Shown: positions 1 through 8,192 of the stretch, piece by piece
How the letters are laid out: every line of letters starts with the position of its first letter
How positions within the stretch are numbered: the stretch's first letter is position 1
Assembly: GCA_964489215.1 (NCBI GenBank)
Contig: CAZAYB010000074.1
Location: forward strand, 1 to 12,654
DNA length: 12,654 bases
Reading direction: 5' to 3'
From: CAZAYB01 sp964489215
Lineage (GTDB): Bacteria; Planctomycetota; Phycisphaerae; Sedimentisphaerales; Anaerohalosphaeraceae
Program-made: the position numbers and the translations under genes
Notes under the pieces: generated by a model
The model's input: the letters and a program-made list of their open reading frames with translations, nothing else
Told to the model about the DNA's origin: nothing
Database searches by the model: none

Positions 1-2030
1 TCACTTATACGGTAATTATCCCACTCCATCAACCTTGCATTACCCTCAATAGACACTGGTTTTTCATGATATTTTATCATCGCATAATAATACCTGTCAT
101 GCTCAAGCGGTTTTTCCCACCAGTGAGGCATGGACGCATCAATCGTCAGAGTCCGGTCTGTTTTATTCCAGTAACATGCCTTTATATCAAGAAACGTCCT
201 TGCAAGAGTCGGCGTATCTGTATTCTGGAAACCTACATCTATTTGATATTTGCCCGGTTGGTTTGGAAGAAAAACATTTCCGCTGTCAAAATAGCTCCAT
301 TTTTTACCGTTTACCAGCACCCGATTAAACTTTTCTTTCCATTCTATCCGCGGAGCAAAAATAAACGGCCCTGTCTTAACTACCTCAACGTTGCAGGACC
401 TCTCTTTAACATCATCAAAAATCACAAGAGAATACTGACATCCCCAGCCAGGCTTTACCACATCATCAATAAAGCCGTAAGGCTGAACCTTTGCCCAACT
501 TCCGCTACCCATATAAAGCTTTAAAATATCATATTCTTTGCCCGGCTGAGCAGCACGAACTGTCCACGCTGCGGTATCTTTGTATTTTTCACAAACAAAG
601 TAAGGCTTTGAACCAGGATTGGAAATCTTAACTGCCTGGACCATCGGCATCGGCAATGAATTTTCCAATTCGGCTTGACCAGAAACATGAATCTCTCTTA
701 AATTGTCGAGATTATAAATTTCTTCTGCTAAACAGGATAACTGCTCACTATCATAAAGTTCATCGTTTATAAAAAGGTGTATTTTGCATCCGGACACTTT
801 CTCAGCCTTAAATCGCAACTCGACGGTCTTATCCTGTGTTATCTTCGTCTCAACATCATCACCTTCAACCGCTAAAAAAATCTCAGGCAGATTATAATTT
901 AAATCTTCAAATTTCCAGCCCCTGGCAAACCTGGCAACTTTTTCATAGTCAGAGAAACTTATAAGAACTGACCATTTTTTTGCTTTTATATCGGATTTAT
1001 TTGTCAAATCAACCGTAAGGCCCGGCCAGTCATTTCGGATTCTATAGACTCTGTTTTGAATTGAGCTGTCCGAATATTCAATGCTCTCAGAAAGCTCCGC
1101 AACAACAGGACCAATCTTAAGATGTTTATGCGTAACAGATTCAACGCTGCTTTCAACCGATGAAGTTTTAATAAAATTGTCTGACAATATTAAAGGTTTT
1201 CTGTTTTCAGCAATATCATGAAAAAGAGCAGTCTTCGAGAGGTCGTATTCGAGAATTCCTTTATCATCCTTATCAAAACGAACTACTCTTAAATAATTAT
1301 TGTGAATTACAGAACTTGTACTTGGATATTTCTGGAGGTGAACCCATTCAAACGGCACGGTATCGCTTTGTTTAAATATCTCGTGCCTGTGGCCGTCAAT
1401 ACCAGTCGCTGACAGTTTATACGTCAGGGCCGCTTTTAGCGGATCTGCCGAGGCGGCATATACATAATCTCTGTATTCACTCGGCAGGGTCGCTTCCGGC
1501 TCTCCAAGCCACCATAGCCCCGTATCGAGCCACATTCTGTCTCTGCAGAAATCATTTGCCTGGCGTATTATCCAGTCCGGATAGGACCCCCCTCCCCACA
1601 CCCAGGAACGAGGCCAGATTTCTTTTTCAACTCTTTTTACCCTGCAATCGGCCTGTGAAGATAAATACAAAGGCGGATGCCAAATATATCGGAACTGGTC
1701 GGCGAACCCGCTGGAGGTAGTTCCGGTTGCCCTTCCCACCGCACACTGAAGAGAGCCTGATACGGCAGGATTGTGCGCAGGGAAAGCGGCGGTTGTGTGG
1801 TAATAAGCTCCGGGGTTATATCTCCAGATAAGATCCATGACCTGGCCTGTCTCGGAGTTTCCGCGGTTAAGAAAAACATTCTCCATTCCCAAACCGTCCT
1901 GCAAGAAGATACTGTCGTATTCACAAGCGTTCATAAGCTCTCTTGCCTGGAGCTCAATAAATAATAGAACGGCGTCAAATTCATGGATACCCGCACCGTA
2001 AAAGCTGTGGAACAGTAAATCTTTTTCATG
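1..2030 (-). CDS. C-terminal part of large glycosidase-like lipoprotein, in frame after an internal TGA; runs off the left edge
   Basis: Reading the minus strand from 2030 to base 1, in the same frame as the gene at 2031-3239, gives 676 codons with no stop. This must be a real coding frame even though it has no clear start of its own. It begins H-E-K-D-L-L-F-H-S-F-Y-G, which looks like a beta strand of a TIM barrel, and continues with I-F-L-Q-D-G-L-G (about codons 443-450 counted from the upstream ATG; Asp448 is a possible active-site acid). Tryptophan-rich segments such as R-S-W-V-W-G-G-G-S-Y-P-D-W and the later alternating polar/hydrophobic stretches suggest the rest of the barrel and then beta-sandwich domains. 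The first in-frame ATG after the TGA is at 1932-1934, without a good ribosome binding site, so independent translation is unlikely. I do not recognise a named glycoside hydrolase family. The 3' end lies outside the window. Confidence 0.8.
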
Positions 2031-2033
2031 TCA
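2031..2033 (-). other. In-frame TGA interrupting one long reading frame
   Basis: The codons around it are AAA TAC TGA CAT GAA AAA GAT TTA, and the flanking protein is I-I-K-Y-[stop]-H-E-K-D-L-L-F-H. The downstream frame has no further stop for 676 codons, so the TGA is an isolated lesion or a recoded position. The base after it is C, and UGA-C is known as a leaky stop context in E. coli. A single change would turn it into Trp, Cys, Arg, Gly, Ser or Leu. Confidence 0.9.
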
Positions 2034-3239
2034 GTATTTTATAATTTGACGAATTGAAGCGTAACTCCATTCTTTTCTGGTTTTTTCGCTGTTTCGTCGC
2101 CAATATGGATATCTTTTTACTTTTGGTTTTGGAATAGGGTCATTTTCCGACCATGGCCAGATCCAGCCGTGAGAGGTATGATATGGATAGAATTCAATCA
2201 GGTTTGCCCCCCACTGAAAAGCCTCATCAATAATTTTCTTTTTGAAATAATCCGGGTCAACCGGTTCTCTTGGCTGTCTTTGATAAATAATGGGTGCTTC
2301 CCATCCCCAGTGAGCAATATAAGGCAGGTTGGGCATTGAGTTATGCAGCGTATGAGGCTGGATTTGTACCAGCTGCGGAGCACAGGAAATGTCATCAATG
2401 CCAAGACGTGTCGGAGTTTCACTCAATACAGCTATCCGTGGATTTTTGAGTTCGGAAAGATAAGAGATGCAATTATTTATAAACTGATGGAGATTTTCCT
2501 GACTGCGGTTTGCATTGAAAGGTTCAAGGTGCAGGTTGTGAGTATAGCCTATTATTTTGCCCTTGCCGAGATTCCATTCAATAAGAGTCGGACGATTTAT
2601 GAAATCTTTTATTTTGTCTCGACTATGAAAGTATTCACCAGCGAGGACATTTCCGTTTGTCAGCTTGTTCTTTCTCCATTGGCATGATTCAAAAATCACA
2701 GTGTCGGCTTCGACCAGAGGGTATTTCAGAGGTTCTTCGGGAGAAAGCCCATTTGTAAAATAATTTTGCTTTCTGCAATTTAATCCGAAAGAAGTATAAA
2801 CCTGCTTAGGGTCGCGGCCTAAATGGTTCATGGAAAGAAAATCCGGATAAGAACTTTCGATACCCATATCAGCAACATACCGGTTTGCGTGACTTACAAG
2901 GAACAATCCTCCGCCGTTTTCTATAAATGTTTTAATTTTTTTAATGACATCAGGCTTAAGCATTTCCTCGGGAAGCTTTTTACTGTGAGAGGCCCAGACT
3001 ATTATGTCAACATTGTCCGGCAAACCGTGATTTAATATTGCAGGGTCCAAAGGGGTAGTGTCAAAAAATTCAGCCAGAGCATTTCGGCTGCTAAGTGAAT
3101 TTGCCATTAAAGCAGGTTTACAGTCCGAAGAAACTGTAGCTTTAGAAAAAGTTTTACTGGATTTATTCTGCTCCGGATTGCAGCCTGTCAGTAAAGTGAA
3201 AACGAACAGCAAACTTAAAAAGTATCGGTAACGAAGCAT
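2031..3239 (-). CDS. Large lipoprotein, N-terminal part: ThuA/GATase-like domain plus start of a TIM barrel; ends at a premature-looking TGA
   Basis: This is a 402-residue frame with a lipoprotein signal: hydrophobic residues 6-18 then lipobox L-T-G-C with Cys20, so export and lipid anchoring are expected. Residues about 40-265 look like a class I glutamine-amidotransferase/ThuA-like alpha/beta domain (D-I-I-V-W-A-S-H at 78-85, helix, then E-N-G-G-G-L-F-L-V-S-H at 107-117). From about 304 a second domain starts like a glycosidase TIM barrel (P-Y-I-A-H-W-G-W, then G-A-N-L-I-E-F-Y-P-Y). The frame ends in the middle of this barrel, right after the helix S-I-R-Q-I-I-K-Y. The same frame continues open on the far side of the TGA, so the 402-residue product is probably a truncated piece of a protein exceeding 1,078 residues. 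The start has a strong site (GAGAGGA, 7 bases before ATG) and lies 35 bases after the GH65 stop. Enzyme activity is not assignable. Confidence 0.85.
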   Translation of the reverse strand: MLRYRYFLSLLFVFTLLTGCNPEQNKSSKTFSKATVSSDCKPALMANSLSSRNALAEFFDTTPLDPAILNHGLPDNVDIIVWASHSKKLPEEMLKPDVIKKIKTFIENGGGLFLVSHANRYVADMGIESSYPDFLSMNHLGRDPKQVYTSFGLNCRKQNYFTNGLSPEEPLKYPLVEADTVIFESCQWRKNKLTNGNVLAGEYFHSRDKIKDFINRPTLIEWNLGKGKIIGYTHNLHLEPFNANRSQENLHQFINNCISYLSELKNPRIAVLSETPTRLGIDDISCAPQLVQIQPHTLHNSMPNLPYIAHWGWEAPIIYQRQPREPVDPDYFKKKIIDEAFQWGANLIEFYPYHTSHGWIWPWSENDPIPKPKVKRYPYWRRNSEKTRKEWSYASIRQIIKY

Positions 3240-3274
3240 TTATTGTTCCTCTCATATAATTACATTGAAAGTTA

Positions 3275-5593
3275 TCAGAGCTGTACTGAATTCAAATCAA
3301 GCGAAAATGTATTTTGTGAAGAAAGCATAATCTTTCTGGAACATACGCATGCTTCAATGTCCTGGCCGGTGAGAGTAATTTCCAGCGAGTTATCCTGAAC
3401 GGTTACAGATATTTTCCTCTGGCAATAAAGAAAAGAATAACTGAATGATGACCATTGAGCAGGCAGTACAGGTTCGATGTGCAGGATACCATTTTTTATC
3501 GACACGCCTCCATATCCAAGTATGGCTGCTTTACAGGTACCGCCTGCACATGCGACATGAATTCCATGGCTTAGTGTTTTATCGGTGTGCAGGTTGTGCA
3601 GATTAAGCAGTGCTGAAAGCCTGAAATAGTTATAGCTTCTCTGGGGCATATCGAGGTCAAGTCCGACGATGCAGGAGACACTTGGGCTAAGCGACGAACC
3701 CTGTACACATCTTTTGTCGTAATACTCGAAGCAGGCCTTTTGCACTTCAAGCGGGAAATCGTCACCGAACAGGTAGTGCATCATTACAACGTCGGGCTGT
3801 TTGCTCATCTGGCTTGAGCCATCGTATTTGTGTCCACGGTCTGAAAGAGGTCTGCCGTACTGGTCCCGTTTCAGTTCCGGCAGGTCGGGCAGTTTAAAGA
3901 ACCCTTCGAACTGTTCGCAAACATTGTTCTCGATGGGCGGGAAGTACATTGAATCTGCGACAGTTTTGATTTTTTCAACGACCTGTTTCGACCAGTTTAT
4001 CTTTTCCTTTAGTTCATCGTATTTTGCGGGGTCCTTTTGCTGCAATGACTGCATGTCTTTTATTGCCTGTCTCATATTCCAGACAGCCAGGTGATTGGTG
4101 TAATAGTTATCATTTGCATGTACATTATATTCATCCGGTCCGACAATATTGAGTAAATGATATTTTCCATCACTGCCTTTTTCCGAACGACTAGCCCAGA
4201 ACTTAGCGGTTTCTGCTATCACTTCTATTCCGCACTGCCGGTAAAAATCTTCATCGTCAGTCCACTTTCTGTAATTATGAAATGCGTATGCTACAGCGCC
4301 GTTAATGTGTATCTCCCTGCCAGAGCTTTCCCAGTCGGGGGGAGTTACATCCAGTCCTGTATCTGTACTTACCCATGGGAATTTAGCTCCTTCAAGCCCT
4401 GCTTGTTTTGCGTTTGTCCTTGCAGCGTCAAGTCTGTTATATCTGTACATGAGCAGGTTTCTTGCTACAATCGGATTTGTAATTAAAAAGAATGGCAGCA
4501 TGTAAATTTCAGTGTCCCAGAATATGTGTCCAAAATAGCCGGGTCCGTGCAGACCGGTTGCAGGTATTGAAACATTTGGGTTCTGTTCGTTACCGAGCTG
4601 AGTCAGATGGAACTGACACCATCGCAGCCCGAGGCTTACATCCTGATCACCGTTGATGCATACTTTTGCAATGTCCCATCTTTTCTGCCAATAATCGAAG
4701 TGCCCATCGAGAAGCTGAAGAGGTTCAGATTTTAGATTCTCTCTGAGATGATTTATACATTCTTTGCCGTCTTTGATTTTATCCAGAGTTGTAAAAACAG
4801 AGACATATTTACAGAATTGCAGCAAAGAGCCTTCTTTGAAATTAACCTCGAAACTCTGAACGATGCTTTCTGCAGATGGTAATATGCTTTTTCGGCCGGG
4901 GCCTTTTACGGAACTTGCAAGAAAGATATCATATCCGGTTTCGAGGACACGGCTGTGAATATAAGAGCATTGGTCAAGATCGCGGTTTTCCAGCAGGTCA
5001 GTCTGGCAGACATAGTCCCTTATTCTGTCGAGGTGCTCAGGTCTGGTTTGCTGATGGTCAATGAACTGAACAACGCCTTTTCCAGAAAAGTTCAATGGTT
5101 TTATATCTGCCATCTGGACAGCTAAATGAAGGTCTTTTTTGTGAGCGCAAAGCAAAGTGTTCACTTCAACCTGAAGACCGTTTTTGTTTTCGAGAATGTA
5201 TCTGTGAAACCTGAGGCCTTTTAACATGTCAAGAGTCTGGTTAAAATCAATCACTTTACATGAGAAGAAGTCGAAATCAATGTTGTCGAAGATAATACGA
5301 ATTTTGTAAAAAAGGGGACAAACAGCCAGAGCAGGAGTAAGCGACTTGTTGAGTATATTCAGTCCAAAAGCGTTTTTTCTCCGGTCTGTGTCAGGTTTGT
5401 CATACAAACCTGCGATGTAGAGTCCGGGTTTTTGTCCTGGGCTTTGGAGCTCAAGGCTTCCTCGAAGTCCGAAATTTCCGTTGCACATAGTGAGGAGGCT
5501 TTCCCAGCAGGGTTGCTGCTGAGGGTCGTATGAATTGTTTTTTATACAAAAGTCCTGGTCGGAGTTGATTTGCAAATCTGCAATGGCTGACAT
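3275..5593 (-). CDS. Glycoside hydrolase family 65 disaccharide phosphorylase (kojibiose/maltose/trehalose phosphorylase type)
   Basis: This 772-residue protein is full length for GH65. These inverting enzymes cleave alpha-linked glucosyl disaccharides with phosphate, giving beta-glucose 1-phosphate. Family marks in order: an N-terminal beta-sandwich beginning N-G-N-F-G-L-R-G; the barrel signature G-H-I-F-W-D-T-E (355-362); the catalytic acid in V-G-P-D-E-Y (Glu488); K-Q-P-D-V-V (598-603), matching the conserved K-Q-x-D-V sugar-site motif; S-S-L-S-P-S (633-638), the phosphate-site loop; and H-G-I-H-V-A-C-A-G-G before a C-terminal beta domain. The retained S-S-L-S loop favours a phosphorylase over a hydrolase. 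There is no signal peptide, so it is cytoplasmic. The ATG at 5593 is chosen because AAAAGGA lies 8 bases upstream; a TTG 12 codons earlier would overlap the upstream gene. The gene ends in tandem TGA TAA. The exact disaccharide cannot be read from sequence. Confidence 0.93.
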   Translation of the reverse strand: MSAIADLQINSDQDFCIKNNSYDPQQQPCWESLLTMCNGNFGLRGSLELQSPGQKPGLYIAGLYDKPDTDRRKNAFGLNILNKSLTPALAVCPLFYKIRIIFDNIDFDFFSCKVIDFNQTLDMLKGLRFHRYILENKNGLQVEVNTLLCAHKKDLHLAVQMADIKPLNFSGKGVVQFIDHQQTRPEHLDRIRDYVCQTDLLENRDLDQCSYIHSRVLETGYDIFLASSVKGPGRKSILPSAESIVQSFEVNFKEGSLLQFCKYVSVFTTLDKIKDGKECINHLRENLKSEPLQLLDGHFDYWQKRWDIAKVCINGDQDVSLGLRWCQFHLTQLGNEQNPNVSIPATGLHGPGYFGHIFWDTEIYMLPFFLITNPIVARNLLMYRYNRLDAARTNAKQAGLEGAKFPWVSTDTGLDVTPPDWESSGREIHINGAVAYAFHNYRKWTDDEDFYRQCGIEVIAETAKFWASRSEKGSDGKYHLLNIVGPDEYNVHANDNYYTNHLAVWNMRQAIKDMQSLQQKDPAKYDELKEKINWSKQVVEKIKTVADSMYFPPIENNVCEQFEGFFKLPDLPELKRDQYGRPLSDRGHKYDGSSQMSKQPDVVMMHYLFGDDFPLEVQKACFEYYDKRCVQGSSLSPSVSCIVGLDLDMPQRSYNYFRLSALLNLHNLHTDKTLSHGIHVACAGGTCKAAILGYGGVSIKNGILHIEPVLPAQWSSFSYSFLYCQRKISVTVQDNSLEITLTGQDIEACVCSRKIMLSSQNTFSLDLNSVQL

Positions 5594-5601
5594 ATTGAAA
5601 A

Positions 5602-5608
5602 TCCTTTT
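5602..5608 (-). promoter_or_regulatory. Shine-Dalgarno site fixing the GH65 start
   Basis: AAAAGGA reads on the minus strand 8 bases before the ATG at 5593, and its first two bases are the last two of the preceding gene's TAA stop. Termination and re-initiation are therefore almost coincident, consistent with translational coupling. It supports ATG 5593 over the upstream in-frame TTG at 5629. Confidence 0.7.
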
Positions 5609-8144
5609 ACTGTTTCTGCATGTTGTCAAAAGCGTTTTTTAAGAGCTTCAGTTCGTGCTTCTGTGTTTCGGTTGCATAGCCGTCACAAAGGAAATCAGAA
5701 TATATTATTCCGGGAGCACCTCCTTGCTGGTAAGTAACTTTCCACCATGGGTAAGCTGCGGTGAGGCAATGAACCATCATTCCCTTTGCGGGTTTATCAA
5801 GATTGTAATGTCTCTTGTATTCCCTTCCGTAGTGTGGGTTGAGCAGGACATCTCGCATGTGGTCGAACTGGGGCAGGAACATCGGGATAAATCCATCGTT
5901 TACCATCTGTTTCATGGCCTGCCGCCATAGATGGACGGGGTATGGAAGGGTTGTGTAATCACTGTAAAAATGGACGACGTCATAGTCTTTGAGGATGTCA
6001 TAGACCATGGCGTTTCTTCTCTGTGAGTAGTATACGTGCCTCCAGTACATATTATCTGAATCCGGTTGACCTTTAATGAGCAGATTAGCACCTTCGGTTC
6101 TGACGCAAATTTCCGCCTTTGGAAGGAACTTGCGGATGAGCCTGTTAGCTTCCTTGTAAATTTCCATACGTAAAACAGTACGGTATCTGTCCCAATCCTC
6201 TACGGGTTTGCTCCAGTCGTGGAAAATGTTGGAGTCAATGTTATACTCTGGCTTAAGTTTCAGGTTGTCTGTGGCCTGGCCCTGATTTTCCTGGGGATCT
6301 ATCTGGTTGAAATCCGTGAAGTCAGAGTCCCATGCAATGTTTAATTTTTCGATTGATTGATACTTTTTGCTGAGATATTCACGGAACCCTTTTATGCCGA
6401 GAGGGCCAAGGTAGTACCTGATGTTTATATCGTTTCTCATCCAGCCCCAGGTGTCCTCAATGTCTATTGGTACTCTGCCGTCCTTTGTTTTAAACCATGT
6501 ATCGCCCCATCGCTGATAGTTAAATTTAGTTGCCGCGGCTATGACCTCAGGCAAAGAGGGGTCAGCGGGGTCGACAGTTACGGATAAGTTATTGTATCCT
6601 TTTCCGGCTGTTGAATATTTTATTTCCTTTCCAAGCAGCAGTGAAGCGTGTTTGAACCAATGCGGTGCGCCTGGCGGGTAAATGCTCCAGCCTGTGACTT
6701 TCATGTCGAATTTTCTTACGAGCACATCATAAAAATATTTAAAGCTTGCACTGTGTGCCTCGGGGTAGTTGCGAAAGGTCATTTCATGTATCCACCAGTC
6801 ACCGCTGCTGTTATTAAGTACGTTTATTCCCAGCTTTTTCATTTCTTCGACCCTGTCTGACATGTACTTTTCGGGGAACGGGTCATGCTTGATTCCGCTT
6901 CTCATTCCGGGCAAAGGCATTGCCAGTACGACGGGCCTTTCCTTTTTTCCAGATGAGATTGTCATTATGTTGTCGGGATTGTATTTAACGGCCAGGTTTT
7001 CCGTCGATACTCTAATCGGTACCTTTATAGTTTTTATTGCCATTGGGTGGCTCAGTACAAGCTTTAGAGTGATGAATTTTGTCCATGGTGCGACCTGGAG
7101 ATACATTGTGTCTTCGGATTGGCCTGCCATAAGGTCAGTGCCTGCGTATGCGTGAAAGGAGGACATGAACTCCTCGAACTTTCTGAACATGGCAGGGGTG
7201 TAATCGGCATTTAGTTTTATTTTTTTAGATTTAACGTGGGTTTTGCGGGGGTTTTCCTTTACCTCGAACCAAAACTGCGTTCGTGCGTACTCGGTGCCTG
7301 ACCATATATTTGTTATCCAGTTGTGGCGGTGATAGAAACGGGCCCGCATACTGAAGTCTATTCTGTATTTGCCGGGTGTGAGGCCGAAATGCTTTTGGGG
7401 CGGATTTTTCTGATGGCAGTTGAAGCTTATCCACTGTTCGGCGCTTTGGCCTGGGTAGATGTAGTTTTCCTGCCGAATTATGTGATTTGATACTCGCTGG
7501 GTCCATTCGATGGTTCCATCGTTGCTTAGTTTGTGAATGACCGGCTGAGCGAAGCTTCCGCTGAACCCTTCGGGGTCGAGTATTGTGTCGCCAGTGTTTT
7601 TAATCCTGAACTTAAACCAGATAAGGTCGGCAGGTCTTATGGCACCGGATTTAATCATCTGGTCCCTTTTGAAAGGCGGGAACGGGCTTACAGGCGTTTT
7701 GGGGTCTGTTGTCATGAGGATGTATTTTTCGGGCTGCCAGTCTGCACAGATGCTGCCGAGGTATTCTATGTCGGCGTCGGGACGGCCTGGGACGTTTAGG
7801 TCGTATAAGTGGGTGTCTGATACAGAGGCATCATTTTCGAAAGCAACGGCTTCGATGTAGTTCCATCTGTCAAATTCACTTTTGAATTTGATTTTGTACT
7901 TTACGGGTATCGAGTCATAGGCCCTTGCGGAAACAGGCAGGTCGAATTCCACGGTTCTGCCCTGCAGCTCAAGACGGCAGCTTTGTGTTGGAATACTATC
8001 GTAGTAATCTAACTGTCCGGTTTCTTTTGCTGAATCTGAGAGCACAGTGTAATCGACCAGGGCAGATGGATATGCCAGGGAGGAAGAAACGACAATAAAG
8101 TTTAGAACGATTACAAAATGAAGCAGATACTTAAACGGCATCAT
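5607..8144 (-). CDS. Secreted GH42-like (beta-galactosidase superfamily) TIM-barrel protein
   Basis: This is an 845-residue exported protein. Residues 1-24 form a signal peptide with likely cleavage after S-S-L-A. Residues about 30-400 are beta-rich, probably one or more sandwich domains. A TIM-barrel region starts near 405 (R-P-V-V-L-A-M-P-L-P-G). Residues 586-612 (G-F-R-E-Y-L-S-K-K-Y-Q-S then L-N-x-A-W-x-S-D-F-T-D-F) match the helix typical of GH42 beta-galactosidases. The preceding D-I-E-D-T-W-G-W (561-568) would hold the acid/base glutamate, Glu563. D-Y-D-V-V-H-F-Y-S (720-728) matches the late barrel strand, but the next strand, F-I-P-M-F-L-P-Q-F (752-760), lacks an obvious nucleophile glutamate. 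The end, A-P-G-I-I-Y-S-D-F, resembles the closing strand. The start has AAGGA 7 bases upstream; Met2 is also possible. It is probably a glycosidase acting outside the cytoplasm; substrate unknown. Confidence 0.7.
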   Translation of the reverse strand: MMPFKYLLHFVIVLNFIVVSSSLAYPSALVDYTVLSDSAKETGQLDYYDSIPTQSCRLELQGRTVEFDLPVSARAYDSIPVKYKIKFKSEFDRWNYIEAVAFENDASVSDTHLYDLNVPGRPDADIEYLGSICADWQPEKYILMTTDPKTPVSPFPPFKRDQMIKSGAIRPADLIWFKFRIKNTGDTILDPEGFSGSFAQPVIHKLSNDGTIEWTQRVSNHIIRQENYIYPGQSAEQWISFNCHQKNPPQKHFGLTPGKYRIDFSMRARFYHRHNWITNIWSGTEYARTQFWFEVKENPRKTHVKSKKIKLNADYTPAMFRKFEEFMSSFHAYAGTDLMAGQSEDTMYLQVAPWTKFITLKLVLSHPMAIKTIKVPIRVSTENLAVKYNPDNIMTISSGKKERPVVLAMPLPGMRSGIKHDPFPEKYMSDRVEEMKKLGINVLNNSSGDWWIHEMTFRNYPEAHSASFKYFYDVLVRKFDMKVTGWSIYPPGAPHWFKHASLLLGKEIKYSTAGKGYNNLSVTVDPADPSLPEVIAAATKFNYQRWGDTWFKTKDGRVPIDIEDTWGWMRNDINIRYYLGPLGIKGFREYLSKKYQSIEKLNIAWDSDFTDFNQIDPQENQGQATDNLKLKPEYNIDSNIFHDWSKPVEDWDRYRTVLRMEIYKEANRLIRKFLPKAEICVRTEGANLLIKGQPDSDNMYWRHVYYSQRRNAMVYDILKDYDVVHFYSDYTTLPYPVHLWRQAMKQMVNDGFIPMFLPQFDHMRDVLLNPHYGREYKRHYNLDKPAKGMMVHCLTAAYPWWKVTYQQGGAPGIIYSDFLCDGYATETQKHELKLLKNAFDNMQKQ

Positions 8145-8192
8145 AGTCTTATCCTTACTTTAGGGAATTATTTTTTGATATTGGCAGGAGGT

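Noticed and set aside
66..524. A 152-codon plus-strand open frame
   Set aside because: It lies opposite the continuous minus-strand frame of the large lipoprotein, is rich in Arg/Lys/Cys/Pro without domain character, and has no ribosome site; it is a shadow.
1637..1924. A 95-codon minus-strand open frame
   Set aside because: It is in a different frame from the 676-codon open frame that covers the same bases and reads as a coherent protein.
2000..2033. Possible selenocysteine insertion at the internal TGA
   Set aside because: A hairpin can be drawn just downstream (AAAAG/CUUUU and CUGU/ACAG, with a 5-base bulge and a UCC loop), but the loop lacks the G/U character of bacterial SECIS elements, and the residue lies at a helix end rather than a catalytic position.
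5594..5629. TTG start giving the GH65 protein 12 extra residues
   Set aside because: It would overlap the upstream gene by 23 bases, while the ATG at 5593 has AAAAGGA at an ideal distance.
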